This document shows positions 54,167-64,000 of a stretch of DNA of 64,000 bases, in pieces. Position 1 is the stretch's first letter. Every line of letters begins with the position of its first letter. The DNA lies in contig VYZI01000113.1 of NCBI GenBank assembly GCA_013397695.1, forward strand, positions 774,791 through 838,790, given 5' to 3'. This DNA is from Centropus unirufus (taxonomy: Eukaryota; Chordata; Aves; Cuculiformes; Centropidae). The notes under the pieces were generated by a model, which saw nothing but the letters and a program-made list of their open reading frames with translations, had not been told where the DNA came from and did no database searches. The translations under genes were made by a program, and so were the position numbers.

Positions 54167-57100
54167 CTGCAAACACAATAGGATAGGGGAAAATAGAATT
54201 TAGTTCACAAGACTGCTACTGAATGAAACAACCTGAACTGTGCCCATGTTTTGTTTTTTTTTTCCATTTTGTTATATTAGGTATATACTTTAAAACTCTA
54301 AATATCTGTAACATTTCAGGTCTCACGAGGAGCGTTTCTTTGCAATTTGGATCTTAAAGAAAATAAAAGAATTCCTATAACTGAGTTAGGTAAAGTTCTT
54401 CAGCCAAAGGAGCACAACAACCACTCCTAGATATCCAATAGCTTCATAAAGCATCTCACATTTTTTCCCGAATATATCTGATTTATTCAAATTAAGATTG
54501 TTTAAAAGTTGAGTGCAGGTTTACCTATCAGTGCTAGAAACAGTTAAAATTCTCTGTCATGGTAACTCTCAAAAGTTTGAGGCAATTTGATTCAGGTAGT
54601 CTTCATTTTTTCCCCATTAAGCTCAACTGCAGAGTACACCCTGCACATAAAACTTTAGCAACTAAGCAGCTAGGGAAAGAAAGGGAAAATTAACTTTTCT
54701 ATCATTAAGCAAAACAAAGCATTCAGAAGTATGATTTGGGCACTGCCCTGCCGCCTAAATATTGAGCGCCTATCCGTGAAGATGCAATCCAGCTATGCTC
54801 GCCCTCCACAGAAAACCGGCTATGATTGTAGCTGTGCTAAAGCATAAAGATACAGACACACTTGGGCAAGCGAGCTAGGAAGAGAGTAGAAAGAATAGTG
54901 GGCTCGTTATGTAAAGCATTTGGTGTGGAAGACCCCGTGTCCACAGTGTAAGAGTTTCGGGTAGAATGTGAGCAACTATCCAAATAAAGGTGGACCAACA
55001 GTGCTCTACGGGGTAGATGGACTGGTATTCCATAGACCAGAATACCTTCCTGACAATTAAATATATGGTTAGTGCCAGACATTAGGCACTCTGGAAACTT
55101 TCAGGGCAGCCAGGGCTGTTACTGGTGAACATAGGCACCTCCAGAGAAGTTGCCTATGCCAACTTTTCAGTTCCCCAAGATTCAGGTGGACCTACATTGC
55201 AAATTTTCAATAATATTTAGGATTAATTTAATTCCTCCCCTTCCAAAAAACTAAAACTAAAACTTCCAAAAAACTAACCAAGAGCATGTTTTGAAAAATG
55301 GAAGAGAGCGCAAATTATGGCAAGACTTTCTATGGCAGAAAACATTTTTGTCCTCTGCTTTGCATTTGTGAAAGCATTGACTACTTTTGCATGCAGCACA
55401 CTCAAAATCTAACAATTAGAAATTTACCATCTTCCTCTGTGGAAAACCCTTGAGATGGATAGTGAGCAAGACGTGGATCTGACTCATTTGGTTTATGCCA
55501 CTGAGGTTTGTTCACAGGCCTGCTAGTTGAATGACCATGAGACTGTTGCTGCGGACCTGATGTCCCATGGGTCTCACATGTCCGTGCCACCATTCTAGAC
55601 CTCTGAAGTGCTATGTTGTAATCCGGAGGCTTTCTGGTTGGATGGGAACCACCTTCTGCAAACTCAGCAATAGGTATTCCTACGTAACCAGGAGGAGTTG
55701 GAGGTGGTTCCCGATATCGACCCTCTTTTCGTGCTGCAGAAAAAACAGAAGATCATTATAGGAGGTAAGAGGAAAATTGCTCAAAGAAAAATAAACACTG
55801 AAATTTAATCAAACATAAACCAACTCAGTGTCCCAGGAGGAGAAGATCTGATAGACAAAAGTTAGCCATAATCAATGATGTCTTGAAAAATAATCTGCAC
55901 AAGAAAATATAGCATATACAACCTCCACAGGACATAGCTGTTCTTCAGTAATAAGCTTTACTCTAATACAATTCAACAAGTTACACTGGAAATTAGATCA
56001 AACTTCACAACTGGAGCTGTTCCATCAATTGTATAGAATAAAACGTACACTAATCAAAGTGGTATGGAAGACTCAAGAGTCTACAGAAGTGGCAACCAGC
56101 AGAAATACTAGCATCTCCTCAAACACATGACTACCTAAACTATCTAAATCTTAGAGGCAAGTTTGGTACACAAGAGCTCATCCGTTGGTTTTAGCATCTT
56201 GAGGCAGAGGGCAAGAAGGGGAGAAGCACCTGGTAAATTATTTCTTCCTATAAATGTTACTACTTTATGAGACAGCAGGTACAACTCCATGTGTATTACA
56301 GGCCACTGCTCTTATGCCCTGTATTATCTGCAAAATTAAAACTTGGAAGCATGCACATAAGAACAATAATTGAATAGGATCTTACATTGGAGATGAAAAG
56401 ATCACTACCTAGTTTGTGGCTCTCATTGAACAAAGCTTAACTCTGGGCACACTTACAGGTTCTCTCTTGCAAAAGATATAAGGGGGGGAAACAGTGATTA
56501 GGAATTCTAAACATTTGCAGAGACATGCAGCAAATAGGCATGACTATTTTGGAGTTATGTACTTAACAACGGCAGCTGGGGCTTTGAAACGGAATACTTT
56601 TTGTGGGTCGTCCTTCAACACATGATCAACCTAACTTACAGTACAAAGGCAAACAGCAGGAAAAATCACTGACAGAGGCAGTTTATTCTCCCACAGCTTG
56701 TCATATGCTTTATGCTCTTGCACAAGAGGTGATGATAACATCACCCTGCATTATGCAGCATGGAATTGACTGAAAGGGTAGTACAAACTTAATGTGGACT
56801 GGTGCTAATTTGCTGTGGTTTTTTTTCAGATTTTTCTTTGAATTTTCAGATCTCTCTCCGGCTCTCTCAAGTTCCTAAAAACGCAGTGGAAAGTACTGCC
56901 TTGACAGGCAAATTTGGACATGCTTGCTCTGTGTTCTGGTGGAAATCAAGGGCATCACAGAGAAAAATTTGGGAGCAGCAAGAATAACAACTGGAGAGTC
57001 TTGAACTGAACAGCTTCTTCCTCTTTGTAGTTCAGGGATTCAGATCTGCAGCCAGGCTTTGGGGCAGTGGACCAATGTTAAGCAACATACTTGAACAGAA

Positions 57101-60100
57101 AATGGAAAAACAGTTTATCACAGTGGCCTCAGCATGACCTCAATCTGGTAGACGTTTTCAGCTGTGTCAGTGCAAAATGGCATTTAGATAATTCTACAGA
57201 TTAACCTGAAGAAAGGCAAAGCTAAAGGGAATGAAAGAGGCAAAACTGCATGGGTCTTGGATAGCCCAAGGATCAGGGTGTGCAGAAGGAACAATATGAG
57301 AAAAGTGTTAAGCACTGCCATATACACTTTCATATTCATATTTCATAATCAGGCCACATTTATTAAGATACCTAAATATAGAATGTGGAGCCTTGCTGTG
57401 AACAGAAATTCACATTTCAAAGCAGACAACTAAATACATCAACCTCTAAAAACACTGTCCAGCAGTTTAGCTACTTTTTGATGCATGGCAGGCTCTCTTG
57501 GAACAAAAAAGCACTGCCAGTACAGAGAATCAACAATAAGTGATATTTCCCTAGCAAAAAATGCACAGTTGAAGTGGAAAATTTGAGTCACATTTGCAAA
57601 ATGTTTGGGCCTCCTTAAAAAATAATAATAATTTAAAAAAAATCAAACCAGACAAAAGAAATGCAGGTTTAGTAGAACATAAAGAACCACACACAAATGA
57701 ACTAAAACATTTCACAGTAAACCAAACTTAACTTACCAATAAGCCCCTTTGTACTACTCGATGATACTGCTATATGAGGGGGCCCGGGAACGGGCTTTGA
57801 TTCCTCTGCTGGTACAGATGTTATGCTACTGGTTTCAGCTTCCGTCAAAACATCCTTCCCACCCCTCCGCTTTATGGTACCTGTATCACCTTCTGAGTCC
57901 TCTCCCCAGTAGCCTGTCGAGGATGCCCAGCTTGCTCTGGACTGTGCTTGATCAAGGCCCTCCCTACCTTGATTTTGCCTGCCATACTTTGTGCCATGAT
58001 CAGGGAGCATCAGCTGGTCCATATGACTGCCCGAGGCCCATAGTCCGGCCCTGTCGCTTGAACTATCAAAATGAGCGTGTCCGAAAGGCAGAGTTTCCCA
58101 GCTCCTCTGGTGCTGTATTGTTTGTATGTTGTCATGAGAACCGCTCGAACAAGAAGTCCAGCTACCACGGCCACTGTCAGCTGCATCAAGTGAAGCTCTG
58201 TCCCCTTGATCCTGAGACAGTTCTTCTGTACTAGGAGAAGAAAGCACAGTTGCTCCAGCATATAGGCCTCTGGTCTCCGACAGTGGTGCATATGAGCTAG
58301 ATGCACATAGAAGAAGGGGAAAAAAGTAAGTCCCTTCCAACCTAACCCACTCTACCACTCCATGATTGAAGGCTTTGATGCAATTTGTATTATGGATTAT
58401 TTGAGTTAATGACTAATTCAGTTTTGAGAACAGACTCCTTTCAGGCTCATTCTCAATAGAACAAAAGAACGGGATAAATATCATGACAGAACATTTTCAG
58501 TGCAGTCATTTCAAAATGTAAAATCTTAACTTTGCAGCCACCCTCTAAAATAGGCAAACCACACTGACTTTTTATAGAAAAGGGAGCAGACTGACAGACA
58601 GGTTATCTACTGCTCCTCCAGCCACGCAAAACAAAGGATCAAAAGTTAGAAGTAGAATTTTACTGGGAGGTAGCTAATATTCAGGTTTCGGCTTCAGATT
58701 TTCAGAGTTTTTATGTGCTTAGGAAACTCTGAAAGCCACCTTTTCTGCATTTCCTGCAAAAGGAAACGCATTTAAACGGTAATTTTGGAAACACATGCTA
58801 CTTCATAAAGTATGTTCTCTGGAGCCTTTCAGCAACTAAGTGAGTCTGACACCATCACTTACTTACACATCAGCAGCAAAAGCCGACCAAGTGTCACTTT
58901 TGTTTAGCAGCTACCCAAGCTCCTGAGATTTGTCCTTGCTGGGCATATTGCTACACAGAGTGGAACTCTGCTTTTCCAAAAATTTAAGACATTTGATTAG
59001 GAGTTAACAGCCAAAGCTGAAGTACACCAGTTTTGGAACAGGCCTGATATCTACAGACCCTACAGAATTAAAAGCCCTGAAATCATACAAAGGACTGAAG
59101 TGTACAAATAACAACTCAAAAGTAAGTGGAGACTAAGCGGAAGCCAGAGCTTCAGTTATTTTCAGACCAAGGCTCCCTGCTGGAGATTTAGAAAAATCAC
59201 CCACAGCACTAGTTTCCTCAGATTACAGAAATTAATCACCTAGAAAATTACCTAGAAAACCAACAGCCTAAATGTTAATTTTGGCTTCCAATTATTGTTG
59301 ACTAGGGCAGATATTTGGGGTAAAATATTTTTGGGTTAGATAAATATGCACTTCTCTATGGAACAGACCAAAAAACTACTAGCTATTTCTGTTCTCAGTT
59401 TGGTCACTGAATAATGTATGAATAATTTATCATCTAATTCAGTTAATTCCCCATCTAGAAAAGAGGCTAGGATACTAGTCTGCCATAAAGAGGATAACCT
59501 ACAGCAGTACTAAATGCTCAAAAGAAAGTCTATTGAAGTAACATCTTACTGCTGTAGACCTCATCATGCACTCAGCAGTGCAAAACCTCTTCTTGTCAGA
59601 AAATGGGAGTATTATCAGCACAGAAATAGTGGGTTTTAAGAGCGAGAGAAAAAAATATTTGAGAGATACAGTGAAAGTACATAAACAAATGCACATATAC
59701 ACACCACATGCACACTATACAGAAGTATACTGTAAGTAAGCACAAATTCCTACCCTAAGCTGTATTGATCCGGGTCAATCATGATTCTTCTATCAATCCT
59801 TCCCACGCCAAGATTTGTTTCAACGATGCTGACAGAATGCCTTTGTCTCCTCTCATCATGCAGGGACACTGGCATAGAGTCAAAAGAGGAATTGCTGACA
59901 ATACTAGATCTGGAAGAAATTTCACTGTGACCAGAATCTGAAAAGTTATCCACAGTACCACTAGGAGCCAGAGTATAACCTGCAAAGGGAAGGTCATGTT
60001 AATCAGAATTTCCTCTGAGAAGCCTGCCTAGGTATTGCCAGGCAGTTGGCACTACTGTTACCACACTAAATCAAAACTATGCCCACATTAACACAGAAAC

Positions 60101-63100
60101 AGCACTGCAAAAGTCAGATGCATAGCAAACTGTAATACCATGTATTCTGTTGCTTAAGAGATTTAGAATTGTGGGAACATGCATTAATCATTTAGTAACT
60201 AAGTACTCACTTTCCTTGCTCTCTGCCCTCCTCCCCCAAATTATTTTCAAATGCATCATCGTACTTGTATCCTTTCAACTCACCTCTCAAAAAACTGCCA
60301 GTACATAAACACTGGTACCAAGACTAGAATAAAAGAGATGCCCTAGACAAAACTAATGCTTGAAGTAATCAAGAGACCCCCTCCCACATTTTCTGTTCTG
60401 CAAAGCTACACTTCAGAGATGAACAGCAGATACAATATGAAGCACAGATGTCTGGGCTGACTGCCTATTGCATATCTTGGCTGAGAGAGGGTTTGAAAGG
60501 TTTTTCGGTAAACCTTAAAAACCATTATTCAAGATTTTCAAGCTTCCTTGTGGTACCTGGCTAACTAATTACATTAATAAGAAACAATATTCTATAGCAT
60601 ATATTAACCAAATTATACTGTAATTTGGAGGTAGCATTGACATTATCAGACAGAGAAAAATCTGCAAGCCATGAAATGACACAGAGGTAAATTCAGCTTT
60701 TGTTTTAGTATTAAATAAAGTTGTGTTGAACGGTCTTGTCAGCCAAGTTAAACCTTGTTAAAGAACATACATTAACAAGGAACTGCAGTTTTCATTTTTT
60801 ATTGTTAGTCTGCACATAAGTACCAAGACGACTTCAATTGATCTATCGAATTCACTTGTGGATAACATGGACTTAATGCTGCCAGACTTTGCTGAAAGAC
60901 CATACCATTAGCTTCATGACACCATCAAGCCTATGATTTTTTGAAATGTTTTAATTATGTTTACAATTCACGTTTTGCAAAAAATAAAGTGCTTTTCCCA
61001 CTATAAGTGAAGCACAGGATGCCAATTCCTTTTTAGAAGAACCCATAGGCCTGACCAAATTTGTACAAATTCACTCTTTGCAAATATATTATCTGGGAAA
61101 AATCATCCTGATATCTTTCAAGGACTTGAGCTGAAATCAAGCTCCCAGGTATCCTTTCAGATACCCCCACTGTGCACTACACTTCCTGCCCTCTTCCTGA
61201 CCGTATGTGACTTAAATAGGAGCAGCAGTAATAATCCAGAGTGTCCCAATTACCTCTCAGAAGTTTCCAGAGTCTATAAACTTTGGGAAACAGAATGAGA
61301 AACAGCTCGTCTAATACCTTTCCTTGGAGAGCTCTGTGGTGAAGTGGGAGGAGAAGACAGCTGTGAGGATGCACTTGATACCGTGTCTTCAGGTTGTTTC
61401 TTTTGACGGTCCAAACTTCCTTCTTCAGATAATGAAAGAATTTTCTTTAAAGCTTGCGGAGAGTTAATGCCTTTAAACAAGAATTAATGTAGGCAGATAT
61501 AAATACATCTTTCTGTTTCAAAGTGCAGACACCATACAGGAAAAAAAAATAACATGTTTTCCTATTTATTTGTGAATTTCTGACATCAGCTTAAATGAAG
61601 AAAAGAGTTTAAACCTACTACTGTTTAAAAAATAAGACTTCATTTCTGCGTAATAGTAAAGCAAATCTGATTTTACCACCTAAAATACTTTGTCACAATG
61701 CTTATTTGGTGTGGCAGAATATTGCCTATGCAATATATAAATCTAGGCTATGCACACCAATGGTTATTGAGATACCTGAACTAAAATTATGTTGAATACA
61801 TGAATACAAACACAAACAAAGCTCACTGGTTAAGATAGGTTTATATGGCAAAAATTGAAACTGTTTTACTGTTTCTTTCCTATTAAGATTGTCCTAGAAG
61901 GTCAAAGCAAGTGGAACACAAGAGCAATAAGATTAAGCTTACAAAACAATGTCATCCAGCAGCTGCCTTTTTACCTTTCATTTTTGAGAACCATCTCTGC
62001 ACCAGCTTATTTTGGGAAACTAAAGAGTAATATCCTGAAGATTTTGTATGATGTGAAGACCCAGAGCACCAAGACTTGCTTTCCTTAAGCAACATTTATC
62101 CATCTTCCTCCTCTCCACTCTCAAAAAATCCACCCTGAGATATTGAGTTTCTTCAACAGTTTTGCCAATGCTTGCAGTAGAGGTTATTTTCAAGCATTCT
62201 GCAGAGTTTATCTTTGATCTGTTGGATCCCAAGGCTGCTATCAATAATTTACAACTGCTTCATCAACATAACCTAATCACTTTTCAGAAAGTTTCCCAGA
62301 ATGAACAAAAATGCAGTCTGTGGCGCTTGAAAGTCCTTTTAAGATGCAAAATCAACAAGAACTAGACGAAGATTGAATTGTTTTCTAGCTCATTTTGCTG
62401 CTTCTAAATGTTTCTCTAGCATCCTAAGTAGTGCACAAGTAAAACTAATAAAAAGTGAAATTACCATCATGTATCAGGGAGGGCTAGTTATATTCATTAG
62501 GAATATATCCATACCTTAAGTGATATCTAAGTAAATCTTTAATAACATATAAATGTTCTGCAAATTTGGAAACTAGATTAAAAGAAATTCCTATAGTCTG
62601 ATATATTTCTGAGCAACATGCAGGCAGCAAAGAATGAATAATAATGATAAAAAAATACACTAGGGAGCAGAAACCAAAGGGACAACTCTGAAAGTGAAAT
62701 TTCAAGCCTACATTTCTAACAGGGCTACCAGTTTAAGCAGGCCTGAATTTCACATTAAATGCTCAACTTCTGAAAAAAACCAAAACTACTGAGGCATCTC
62801 AGATGGGTCACTCAAAAACTCCAAGTTACTAACCCTTTTGGAAAAGTTAAGTCACAATCCTAGAGCAGGTAGTCAGAAGCATTTGTTCTTTCTAGCTTCT
62901 AATAACATCCAAATACTTTTGCGCTAATGAAATTGCCAGGATGCTTTTCTAGGTTTCCTTCTTTCCACTCCTAGAGAGGAGAATTATACAAACAGACTGC
63001 ATGAACAGCCATAATCTGCAGGCAGTAGTAGAAGAAATTTCTCGATCTTATTTGGTTAAGAACATCTCCCTGACATGAGCAAGCAAACTTGAGTATTAAA

Positions 63101-63323
63101 CCGAGTATTAAACCAAATGTTTCACTCTTCCACTCACCAAATGGTGGGAGATCTTTGACTGGCACTTTCTTGCGAGAGGGGTAGAGAGATACGGCAGGGA
63201 CCTGCAATGCTTGGTTTACTTTATGTTGCTGCTGCTGCTGCACCTTCTGCTGGATACCTGCCCGGGGAGCCACTGGTGATGTTTCTGATTTTCCAGATCG
63301 CTTGTCTCCTGTATTCTTCGGCA
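54141..63323 (-). CDS. RAPGEF2: RAPGEF2 (Rap guanine nucleotide exchange factor 2), C-terminal third, six exons, gene continues past right edge
   Basis: Spliced CDS, exons in transcript order: 63323-63138, 61470-61318, 59979-59754, 58296-57737, 55733-55428, 54166-54141. Together they give 1457 coding bases, about 485 codons with the stop, against roughly 1500 residues for the vertebrate protein. The cyclic-nucleotide-binding-like, RasGEF-N, PDZ, RA and RasGEF domains must lie in exons beyond base 64000. All five internal junctions use AG/GT and keep one frame. Family knowledge: the protein activates Rap1 and Rap2 at membranes and junctions. Diagnostic tail segments recognised are RQRHSVSIVETNLG, STEELSQDQGDRASLDAADS, GRGSWTSCSSGSHDNIQ and the terminal EDEQVSAV. 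The paralogue RAPGEF6 shares DNFSDSGHSEISSRSSIVSN and the SAV end but, as I remember it, diverges in the other segments, so RAPGEF2 is preferred. Identification is from remembered family sequence, not a search. Confidence 0.95.
54167..55427 (-). other. RAPGEF2: RAPGEF2 last intron
   Basis: 1261 bases bounded by GT at 55427-55426 and AG at 54168-54167. I see no repeat element, RNA gene or further exon in it. Confidence 0.93.
55428..55733 (-). CDS. RAPGEF2: RAPGEF2 penultimate coding exon with two PPxY motifs
   Basis: 306 bases, acceptor CTGTTTTTTCTGCAG, donor GATG|GTAAAT. The translation reads ARKEGRYREPPPTPPGYVGI, then RKPPDYNIALQRSRMVAR, and ends RPVNKPQWHKPNESDPRL followed by FSTEED. It contains two PY motifs, PPGY and PPDY. 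In mammals the protein (as CNrasGEF) is a Nedd4 WW-domain ligand through such motifs. Both boundaries are phase 1, so removing this exon would delete both PY motifs while keeping the frame and the C-terminal PDZ ligand. Read-through into the intron would add only GKFLIVRF before a stop. Confidence 0.97.
55734..57736 (-). other. RAPGEF2: RAPGEF2 intron, 2.0 kb
   Basis: Bounded by GTAAGT at the 57737 donor and TTTTTTCTGCAG before 55733. AT-rich, with no interspersed repeat recognised. Nothing else seen. Confidence 0.93.
57737..58296 (-). CDS. RAPGEF2: RAPGEF2 largest tail exon in window, 560 bases
   Basis: The acceptor is CTATGTGCATCTAG and the strong donor is ATTG|GTAAGT. About 187 residues begin SYAPLSETRGLYAGATV and run through STEELSQDQGDRASLDAADS, GRGSWTSCSSGSHDNIQ, QRSWETLPFGHAHFD, SRASWASSTGYWGEDSEGDT and GTIKRRGGKD, ending STKGLI. 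The sequence contains a canonical DSGxxS pattern (DSGRGS), a second possible beta-TrCP degron. The composition is low-complexity Ser/Gly/Asp, as expected for the disordered tail. An antisense open frame of 161 codons (57749-58234, plus strand) is a shadow of this exon. Compared with my memory of the human sequence there are scattered substitutions but no frameshift. Confidence 0.97.
58297..59753 (-). other. RAPGEF2: RAPGEF2 intron, 1.46 kb
   Basis: Bounded by GTAGGA next to 59754 and TGCATCTAG before 58296. No repeat or additional exon seen. Confidence 0.93.
59754..59979 (-). CDS. RAPGEF2: RAPGEF2 coding exon carrying the DSGHS serine-rich motif
   Basis: 226 bases between acceptor CCCTTTGCAG and donor TTAGG|GTAGG. 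The translation begins YTLAPSGTVDNFSDSGHSEI, continues with a Ser-rich run and RQRHSVSIVETNLGVG, and ends DPDQYSLG. The DSGHS motif resembles a beta-TrCP phosphodegron. RAPGEF2 turnover through beta-TrCP after IKK-beta phosphorylation is described in the literature, but I infer rather than know that this is the site used. The exon runs from phase 1 to phase 2, so skipping it would break the frame. The residues MPVSLHDERRQRHS favour RAPGEF2 over RAPGEF6. Confidence 0.97.
59980..61317 (-). other. RAPGEF2: RAPGEF2 intron, 1.34 kb
   Basis: Bounded by the non-optimal donor GTATTAG next to 61318 and the acceptor CCTTTGCAG before 59979. Nothing else recognised. Confidence 0.92.
61318..61470 (-). CDS. 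RAPGEF2: RAPGEF2 coding exon, 153 bases, frame-preserving
   Basis: Encodes GINSPQALKKILSLSEEGSL followed by a Ser/Pro-rich stretch ending SSPPTSPQSSPRKG. This is a well-recognised RAPGEF2 tail block with several SP sites that proline-directed kinases could use (inference). The acceptor is TTGTTTAAAG with a weak pyrimidine tract, and the donor is AAAG|GTATTAG, also weak. Both boundaries are phase 1, so the exon is 51 codons and can be skipped without a frameshift. The flanking introns are 61471-63137 and 59980-61317. Confidence 0.95.
61471..63137 (-). other. RAPGEF2: RAPGEF2 intron, 1.67 kb
   Basis: Bounded by the strong donor GTGAGT next to 63138 and the weak acceptor TTTAAAG before 61470. 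No repeat recognised. Confidence 0.92.
63138..63323 (-). CDS. RAPGEF2: RAPGEF2 coding exon with polyglutamine run
   Basis: 186 bases encoding a basic, Ser/Pro-rich linker: SETSPVAPRAG, then a five-Gln run at 63226-63240, then HKVNQALQVPAVSLYPSRKK and VPVKDLPPFG. The donor at 63137 reads TTTG|GTGAGT, a strong site, leaving one base that joins the next exon to give PPFG-INSPQ. The 5' boundary is less certain. I chose the AG ending at 63324 because a pyrimidine-rich tract (CTTTCTCTCATTTCTTGC) lies just upstream; an alternative AG would start the exon at 63308. The frame stays open upstream to about 63435, so openness does not decide the boundary. Nothing here is catalytic; it is part of the disordered tail. 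Confidence 0.85.
63226..63240 (-). repeat. CAG/CAA repeat encoding Gln5 in RAPGEF2
   Basis: Four CAG and one CAA codon in frame within the 63138-63323 exon. My memory of mammalian RAPGEF2 has a shorter Gln run here; this is not checked. Confidence 0.9.
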
Positions 63324-64000
63324 CTTTGCAAGAAATGAGAGAAAGTGCAGAATGACCACTAGCTAAAACTACTGTGGGAGTTTTCATCTGAGCGCGCAAA
63401 GCCCTCCAGTTAATAATTAAAAGATGCTCAAACACTTACATAATGAATGTGGCAAGATACATTTAGAGAGAAAAGATGAAGAGAAAAAAAGGGAGAGGTT
63501 TCATGCTATTTAAAACATATACATTATCGAAGAACCTTTAGTCTTTTTCTCAAAATAAAAGTTTCGTAAGTTAGGCTTACTAAAAACATGACCAGAAGTT
63601 ATACCGGGTTATCATAAGGATTGGTACTGGTTTATAATGGATATGTAATTACAATTTTTTGTGATTCTAAAGGAAAGGGAGGGCATAAGATAAACCACTC
63701 CCATCACTTGAAATTAAAGCAATTCCCAGCATAAGGTCCCCATCCGCTGCAACCAGGTACAGTTTTCCAGGTGTCTCTGAAACACCTGGACATGAAGCAG
63801 TCCCCTTTTTCCCCCTTAAGGCCAAGATATCCAGGATGACCAACTCTATTCTATACCAACAGCCTGAACATATCAAAACTACAGTGAAACTTTTGGCTCC
63901 TCCAAATGTCCATATGGACAAATCTAAAGAATACTTGTGTACTTCAGCATGACATCACCTGGAAAGCCTCGTTTCCACTACAAATTCTAGCATTCCATAC
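63324..64000 (-). other. RAPGEF2: RAPGEF2 intron, partial, runs off the window
   Basis: Sequence upstream of the first visible exon. A minus-strand open frame at 63667-63921 has no RAPGEF2-like residues and no matching splice context, so I treat it as intronic. The next upstream exon is outside the window. Confidence 0.7.

Noticed and set aside
57749..58234. 161-codon plus-strand open frame
   Set aside because: Exactly antisense to the largest RAPGEF2 exon, whose Ser- and Gly-rich codons leave the reverse strand free of stops.
54141..63323. Identity as RAPGEF6 rather than RAPGEF2
   Set aside because: The two share some tail blocks, but RQRHSVSIVETNLG, the TEELSQDQGDRASLDA block and the WETLPFGH block fit RAPGEF2 as I know it and not RAPGEF6.
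63667..63921. Possible further RAPGEF2 exon on the minus strand
   Set aside because: The 84-residue frame lacks any RAPGEF2 tail signature and I see no fitting acceptor/donor pair in the required phase.
1..64000. CRISPR arrays, operons, rRNA/tRNA genes, endogenous retroviruses
   Set aside because: No regularly spaced repeats, no cloverleaf or rRNA landmarks noticed by eye, and no gag/pol/env-like frames or paired LTRs. RT-like fragments all match CR1. A tRNAscan/Infernal run would be needed to exclude small RNA genes fully.

Overview
This looks like a piece of a bird nuclear genome (a non-avian sauropsid is possible but less likely). The evidence is a vertebrate gene split into short exons by GT-AG introns, AT-rich intergenic DNA, and CR1 LINE fragments as the only interspersed repeats I recognise. 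These make up about 4 kb, roughly 6% of the window, which is the sparse repeat landscape typical of birds. The exact species cannot be read from the sequence. One assembly gap of 17 N lies at 18760-18776.

Right part (about 52.2-64 kb): the 3' end of RAPGEF2, a Rap1/Rap2 guanine nucleotide exchange factor (also called PDZ-GEF1, RA-GEF-1 or CNrasGEF), on the minus strand. Six coding exons can be joined with consistent splice phases: 63138-63323, 61318-61470, 59754-59979, 57737-58296, 55428-55733 and a 26-base terminal coding piece at 54141-54166. They encode about 485 residues of the disordered C-terminal tail, including two PPxY motifs, DSG degron-like motifs and the C-terminal PDZ ligand ending in SAV. 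The catalytic exons lie beyond the right edge. A 3' UTR of about 2 kb follows, ending near paired AATAAA signals at 52196-52205.

Left part (1 to about 52.2 kb): no gene that I can support. It appears to be the intergenic desert 3' of RAPGEF2. It holds six CR1 insertions: four in minus orientation (about 290-660, 6188-6443, 14955-16145, 16236-16420) and two in plus orientation (38804-40290, 44958-45391). There are also short microsatellites, A-rich low-complexity patches, a GC-richer patch near 26.4-27.3 kb, and several stretches that look like candidate conserved noncoding or regulatory DNA (about 17.85-18.37, 20.09-20.62, 23.84-24.31 and 42.6-43.0 kb). Those last calls are impressions from composition and need alignment to test.

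I found no CRISPR array, operon, rRNA, recognisable tRNA or snRNA, endogenous retrovirus, or any clear undescribed multi-gene system. The most useful results are the exon-level reconstruction of the RAPGEF2 tail, including a tiny last coding exon that ORF scans would miss, two frame-preserving exons that could be alternatively used, and a few noncoding segments worth aligning.
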